DNA of 9,262 nucleotides, from NCBI GenBank assembly GCA_026389055.1, contig JAPLIO010000042.1:1-9262 (forward strand), read 5' to 3'. Under the pieces are notes generated by a model. That model saw only the letters and a list, made by a program, of their open reading frames with translations, did not search any database and had not been told where the DNA came from. Source of the DNA: Candidatus Melainabacteria bacterium (GTDB lineage: Bacteria > Cyanobacteriota > Vampirovibrionia > Vampirovibrionales > JAJTHC01). A program made the translations under genes and the position numbers. Below are positions 5,633-9,262 of the stretch, one piece after another. Positions within the stretch are counted from its first letter, which is position 1. Every line of letters begins with the position of its first letter.

Positions 5633-5777
5633 AGAAGCTGTCTGCATAGTCGCCAATCAAGGCACTTTCGTTGTCATTTGCGGTACTCATTCGGTTATTT
5701 ACTAGGTGTAAACGCCCGTCATTGCGTTCCTCATTCCTAGAAATTGCACTTCCTTGACAACTATGCAGACAACTTCT
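5633..5777. repeat. Hairpin repeat, copy B (inverted relative to copy A)
   Basis: AGAAGCTGTCTGCATAGT (5633-5650) is complementary to 5760-5777 at 17 of 18 positions, and pairing continues inward imperfectly through the TCAAGG/CCTTGA segments. The core, read on minus from 5732 to 5679, matches copy A 62-115 at about 90%: GAGGAACG, GGGCGTTTACACC, AGTAAATAACCGA and ATGAGTACCGC are shared. The outer stem sequences are unlike those of copy A. The element ends 28 bases before the rpoZ start, so it lies in the leader or promoter region of that gene. Confidence 0.8.
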
Positions 5778-5805
5778 TGATTTTGAACTGAAAGGTTTTT
5801 CCACC

Positions 5806-6054
5806 ATGATGATGATGTCTTCCACCCACACCCATATTTCTGCCGATTTAAATGATAGCGTACCCAACCGCTACGAGTTAACGTTGCAAATAGCTGAAAC
5901 CGCCAAACGCTTAAAAGAAAATAATCGGGAATCTCGGAAGCGGGAATTGTTTGGGTCTGAAATGGGTGCTAATTACTATGATGATAAAGTCATTTATCAA
6001 TCGTTAGTAATGAAAGCCAGCGAAATTGATTTAGGCGATGGGTTAATTGGTTAA
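5806..6054 (+). CDS. rpoZ: RNA polymerase omega subunit
   Basis: Omega assists assembly and stability of the RNA polymerase beta-prime subunit. The 82-residue product carries the family's first conserved helix, VPNRYELTLQIAETAKRLKE at 19-38, and the later segment DDKVIYQSLVMKASEID, corresponding to the usual KP...A..E.... stretch. The form NRYxLTxQIAxxAKR looks closer to cyanobacterial omega than to proteobacterial omega (inference from memory). It begins with four tandem ATG codons (5806-5817). AAAGG at 5791-5795 is 10 bases before the first, which is therefore taken as start. It is followed after 57 bases by ftsQ with no terminator visible, and repeat copy B lies just upstream. Small size and divergent middle (KENNRESRKRELFG) lower the confidence slightly. 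Confidence 0.8.
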   Translation: MMMMSSTHTHISADLNDSVPNRYELTLQIAETAKRLKENNRESRKRELFGSEMGANYYDDKVIYQSLVMKASEIDLGDGLIG

Positions 6055-6111
6055 CCTTTTAACACCCCTTACTGTTTTCGTTATTCTAACAGGTTTGAAC
6101 AAGAAACAACA

Positions 6112-7572
6112 ATGATGATGATGACTTTCTCTGCTGCTGATGCTACCCTGCCCGAAGAAGAGAATACAACCAACACGATTGAATCCGTTGCTGCTGCTGC
6201 TCAAGCACCCAAGGCAACTATTTCTGAAGCCGTTAGCCTGCCTAACTTAACGGCAAAAATTCCTGTTGCATCCACCACCATGGGGTCTGTTTCATTACCT
6301 GAAACAGGGGTTTCCTTGCCTGCTTTGCCCAATGAATTTAACCAAACAGAAACCTTGGCATCCGCTTCAGAAGTAGCCAGTACGCCCCAAACGGAAACCT
6401 TTGCTTCTATCGTACAAAACCCGATACCAGCCGATAAACAAAAGCCTCCTAAAATAAAAAAAGACCCGCCTCCGCCACCCAAACCCTTAACCCCTGAAGA
6501 GGAAGTGGCTTTGCGTCGGAAGCAAAAGTTACAATCGCTTTGGTGGAACAGGGTGCTAAGTGTTGTGCGTTGGAGCGTGTTGGGAGCCTTGGGTTATGGT
6601 ATTTATTGGTTAGCCCAGCAGCCGTTTTGGATGATAACACCCCAACAAGTGCAGTTTAAAGGGGCTGATATTTTATCCGCCACCGCATTGCTGCCCCCCA
6701 TTCAAAAAGAATTGAATCGGCCCTTATATGCGTTGCAACCACAAGCCATTGAAACAGCACTGAAAAAGGAGTTTCCGTTGATTTCCGCCGTGCAAATTCG
6801 TCGGAGGCTGTTTCCTGTTGGGTTGGATGTGCAGGTTAATGAGCATCAGCCATGGGCATTAATTTATGACCCGTGGGAAAAAGAGGCGGTACTTTCGTAC
6901 TATCGGCAAGTATTTCTACCCCTGCATTTCCCTAAACAACCGCATCCTTGGGGCATTCGCCCTATAGATAAAGCCATCATGCCCAAACCCTATGCCTTTG
7001 TATTGGAAACCTACCAAAGTATGCGGTTTAACGGGCAACAATTCACGCTTTCCCCCAAAGTATTATCGGCTGATAGCTTAATGTTGTTTACTTCAACCCA
7101 ATGGTTTAGAACGATGCCCCAACCCAAACGACTCAAGTTTTTGAAGGATATGGATAGGCTTTTAAACGGCGTCAGAGCCGTTTCTTCCGTGCAAGTGGAT
7201 GCCTTAATTTATAATCAACCAAACGATGCTATTAGTTTGGAACTTCGGCTGGAAAACCAACCCAAACAACCCGTAACCGCCCTGTTAGGCCGGTGGGATG
7301 AGGGGTTGTTTGATAGAGCTTTACGCCTAAAGCCCTTAATTGGCGGGCTTCCGTTTGTGAAAGAAGCCGTGGGTAATGAAAAAGCAGGGGCTTGCTATAA
7401 GCAGTTAGATTTTAGATGGGGGCAAAATGTAACCGTAGCACTTTGCAGCCCGAACTTGCTTGAAAAACCAACCTTAGATGAGGATGCTAAACCACTGGTA
7501 GTGGTAGAAGATGATGACGCTCTAAGCACAACGGAAATACCCACTGAACCGACTGATACGGCAGGGCGTTAA
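6112..7572 (+). CDS. ftsQ: Cell division protein FtsQ/DivIB-like
   Basis: FtsQ is a bitopic inner-membrane protein that links early and late divisome proteins through a periplasmic POTRA domain. In this 486-residue product, residues 1-145 form a long Ala/Thr/Pro-rich cytoplasmic region ending in KDPPPPPKPLTPEEE and a basic stretch (RRKQK). Residues 147-168 are the single membrane helix. Residues 173-245 match a POTRA domain (ITPQQVQFKGADIL, then LKKEFPLISAVQIRRRLFP and LDVQVNEHQPWALI). Residues 250-440 would be the beta domain, and the tail is acidic. The cytoplasmic part is much longer than in E. coli FtsQ, which is about 276 residues in total. Four tandem ATG codons open the gene and the RBS is weak (AAGAAA). 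It sits between rpoZ and waaC, away from any mur/fts cluster visible here. Confidence 0.82.
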   Translation: MMMMTFSAADATLPEEENTTNTIESVAAAAQAPKATISEAVSLPNLTAKIPVASTTMGSVSLPETGVSLPALPNEFNQTETLASASEVASTPQTETFASIVQNPIPADKQKPPKIKKDPPPPPKPLTPEEEVALRRKQKLQSLWWNRVLSVVRWSVLGALGYGIYWLAQQPFWMITPQQVQFKGADILSATALLPPIQKELNRPLYALQPQAIETALKKEFPLISAVQIRRRLFPVGLDVQVNEHQPWALIYDPWEKEAVLSYYRQVFLPLHFPKQPHPWGIRPIDKAIMPKPYAFVLETYQSMRFNGQQFTLSPKVLSADSLMLFTSTQWFRTMPQPKRLKFLKDMDRLLNGVRAVSSVQVDALIYNQPNDAISLELRLENQPKQPVTALLGRWDEGLFDRALRLKPLIGGLPFVKEAVGNEKAGACYKQLDFRWGQNVTVALCSPNLLEKPTLDEDAKPLVVVEDDDALSTTEIPTEPTDTAGR

Positions 7573-7589
7573 GCAATGAGCCAACCGTT

Positions 7590-8744
7590 ATGAAGCCAAA
7601 GCGGATTTTGATTGTTCGGCTTAGTGCCTTTGGCGATATTGTGCAGACCTTGCCACTGCTAGCCGAAATTCGACGATTATACCCCGAAGCTACCATTGGG
7701 TGGTTGGTGGAAGAAGCAGGGGCTAGCTTGCTTGAAGGCAATACGGCTTTAGATGTGTTACATATAGCTAAACGGAAAACGTGGCTAAAGCAGTTAAAAT
7801 CACCACTAAAGTTTTTTCACGCAGTGGCTGAAATTGGCTCGTTTATTGCAGCACTCAAAGCCCAGCGGTATACCGTTGTTATTGATGTGCAAGGCTTATT
7901 GAAAAGTGCCATTTGGGGCTGGTTGGCAGGTATCCCAAAACGCATTGGTTTTACCCCTGCCAGAGAACAGGCGTTTCGGTTTTACACCCATACCCATGCC
8001 AGTTTTCACCCTATTAAAAGCACGCTTCATGCCACCCAAGAATTTTTAAGTCTGCTGACGCTGGTAGAAAAACACTACGCCATCCCCACCGTGGATGCGT
8101 TGCAGTACCCAATTTTTCAGCAACTACCCCCACTTTCTGCGGATGCAGTGGCTCCATTTATCCCCCCTGAGTGGCTTTCAAATAGGCAGTTGGAGCCAAT
8201 TATTCTATTAGCCCCGTGTACGGCTTGGGCTTCTAAACAATGGGGAAGGCAACAGTGGGTAACCTTGGCTGGCTTGCTGATTGAGGCAGGTTTTAAGGTG
8301 GTTTGGATAGGCTCTAAAGCAGATGTTGCTTGGTTTACCCCCTTGTTTGAAGCGTTGGGTCAACAATCAACCCAGCAGAGAAATCACTGGGTAAGCTGGG
8401 TGGGGGAAACCAGTTTACAACAGTTGTACAGGCTGTTTTCTAGCGTTGATTGTTTGGTGGGGGCAGATAGTGTGGCGTTTCACTTAGCCAACGCTCATGC
8501 TAGGAATCATCCGCATCAGTCTCTTAAGCTAGTGGGGTTGTTTGGGGCTACAAAACCCACAAGAACGGGGGCTACCTTTCTACCAGAAGAATCGGTTGCT
8601 ACCATGCTACAAACGAAGGAAGCCTTGCCTTGTATGCCTTGTCATCAGCGTAACTGTTTGTTAGATGTAAATGCAATGGCTTGCATGCAGGGATTATTGC
8701 CCCAACAAGTGTTTGACTCTATTCGTATATTGGTTAAGAACTAA
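7590..8744 (+). CDS. waaC: ADP-heptose:LPS heptosyltransferase I-like, GT9 family
   Basis: GT9 heptosyltransferases add L-glycero-D-manno-heptose to the Kdo of the LPS inner core on the cytoplasmic face of the inner membrane. The 384-residue product is near family length. The N-terminal RILIVRLSAFGDIVQTLPLL contains the conserved Asp16, equivalent to the catalytic Asp13 of E. coli WaaC. VIDVQGLLKSA and the later AREQ closely echo WaaC (VIDAQGLVKSA, AREP). The donor site shows SKQWG and GADSVAFHLANA, then VGLFGATKPTRTG. Four Cys residues near the C-terminus (CMPC, NC, AC) recall those of many GT9 proteins. The start is 17 bases after the ftsQ stop with no good RBS, and its ATGA overlaps the stop of a five-codon ORF (7576-7593). 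It is likely cotranscribed with ftsQ. WaaC rather than another GT9 enzyme is favoured but not certain. Confidence 0.85.
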   Translation: MKPKRILIVRLSAFGDIVQTLPLLAEIRRLYPEATIGWLVEEAGASLLEGNTALDVLHIAKRKTWLKQLKSPLKFFHAVAEIGSFIAALKAQRYTVVIDVQGLLKSAIWGWLAGIPKRIGFTPAREQAFRFYTHTHASFHPIKSTLHATQEFLSLLTLVEKHYAIPTVDALQYPIFQQLPPLSADAVAPFIPPEWLSNRQLEPIILLAPCTAWASKQWGRQQWVTLAGLLIEAGFKVVWIGSKADVAWFTPLFEALGQQSTQQRNHWVSWVGETSLQQLYRLFSSVDCLVGADSVAFHLANAHARNHPHQSLKLVGLFGATKPTRTGATFLPEESVATMLQTKEALPCMPCHQRNCLLDVNAMACMQGLLPQQVFDSIRILVKN

Positions 8745-8759
8745 AAGGATATTTTATTG

Positions 8760-9203
8760 ATGACTTCCAATCAAACCCAAACAGTCATTTCCCCTTCGGG
8801 GCAATATTGGTTAATGAAAAGTGAACCCGAAGCCTATAGCTGGCAACGGTTGCTAAGCGAAGGTAAAACCTTCTGGGAAGGCGTTCGCAACTATCAAGCC
8901 CGCAATAACTTGAAGCAAATGCAGGTAGATGACTTGGCGTTGTTCTACCATAGTGTTTCTGAAAAAGCAGTGGTAGGGGTCTGTAAAGTAACCCAAACCG
9001 CCTACCCAGACCCCACCGATGATACAGGCAAATGGGTTGTGGTGGATGTAGTGCCTGTTGAAACCTTGGCTGTACCCGTAACGTTAGCCACCATTAAAGC
9101 CACAGAAGCGTTGGCAGCAATAGCCTTGGTTCGGCAAAGTCGGCTTTCAGTTGTGCCGTTGACTTTAGCGGAATTTGAGTTGATTTTATCAATGGGGAGC
9201 TAG
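8760..9203 (+). CDS. EVE-domain protein (thymocyte nuclear protein 1-like)
   Basis: EVE domains, relatives of PUA and YTH folds, bind nucleic acids and in several cases modified bases; the bacterial housekeeping role is unsettled. The 147-residue product is one such domain: YWLMKSEPEAYSW near the start, WEGVRNYQARNNLKQMQVDD and ALFYHS are the hallmark segments, and a conserved tail SRLSVVPLTLAEFELIL closes the fold. The segment KWVVVDVVPVE is also typical. AAGGA at 8745-8749 is 10 bases before ATG 8760, matching the spacing seen at grxD and rpoZ; an in-frame TTG one codon earlier is less likely. It follows waaC by 15 bases, so it is probably the last gene of the run seen here. No restriction or modification genes are nearby to suggest a defence role. 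Confidence 0.9.
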   Translation: MTSNQTQTVISPSGQYWLMKSEPEAYSWQRLLSEGKTFWEGVRNYQARNNLKQMQVDDLALFYHSVSEKAVVGVCKVTQTAYPDPTDDTGKWVVVDVVPVETLAVPVTLATIKATEALAAIALVRQSRLSVVPLTLAEFELILSMGS

Positions 9204-9262
9204 TTGTAGATTAACATCTGACAAAAAATGAGTGTTTATGATTGCTGGATTTTACTAAAATT

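Noticed and set aside
5631..5867. Minus-strand ORF of 78 codons across repeat copy B and the start of rpoZ
   Set aside because: It covers the repeat and runs antisense to the rpoZ start; no RBS and no protein-like pattern.
8760..9203. EVE-domain gene as part of a defence system
   Set aside because: Neighbours are division and LPS genes; no restriction, methylase or nuclease gene is in the window.
9228..9262. Start of a further plus-strand gene at ATG 9228 (MSVYDCWILLK, open to the window end)
   Set aside because: Only 11 codons are visible, without a recognisable Shine-Dalgarno, so a real start cannot be distinguished from chance.

Overview
The window looks like an ordinary, compact chromosomal stretch from a Gram-negative bacterium of moderate-to-low GC. 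A WaaC-like LPS heptosyltransferase and FtsQ point to a diderm cell. The omega subunit begins its core with NRYELTLQIAETAKR, which is closer in feel to cyanobacterial omega than to the usual proteobacterial form. The window also carries Gly/Tyr-rich and Pro/Thr-rich hypothetical membrane proteins. A lineage near the non-photosynthetic cyanobacterial relatives (Vampirovibrionia/Melainabacteria) is my low-confidence guess; nothing here proves it.

Layout. Positions 1-531 hold no secure gene: a hairpin repeat (copy A), a minus-strand small ORF with an excellent Shine-Dalgarno sequence that reads through that repeat, an intrinsic terminator-like hairpin, two competing hairpins, and a 21-22 bp dyad repeat array that runs almost to the coaX start. 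coaX (type III pantothenate kinase, +) follows. A minus-strand block runs from 5432 down to 1344: monothiol glutaredoxin, a YgfZ-like iron-sulfur protein fused to TPRs, a Gly/Tyr-rich membrane protein, a small helical protein resembling the N-terminal part of MucR/Ros regulators, and a Pro/Thr-rich membrane protein that meets coaX tail to tail with overlapping stop codons. Intrinsic terminators at 3145-3167 and 2298-2344 divide this block into at least three transcription units. A 138 bp MITE-like nested palindrome sits at 2128-2265.

The intergenic region 5433-5805 holds candidate divergent promoters and a second copy (B, inverted) of the hairpin repeat. From 5806 a plus-strand operon-like run reads rpoZ, ftsQ, waaC and an EVE-domain protein.

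Functionally, grx and the YgfZ-TPR gene are 5 nt apart and both belong to iron-sulfur cluster handling. The plus-strand run combines transcription (omega), division (FtsQ) and envelope synthesis (WaaC). I see no defence system, phage or CRISPR. The least conventional signals are the two-copy repeat, whose 54 bp core is conserved while its long flanking stems differ in sequence yet stay self-complementary, the dyad array before coaX, and the YgfZ-TPR fusion.
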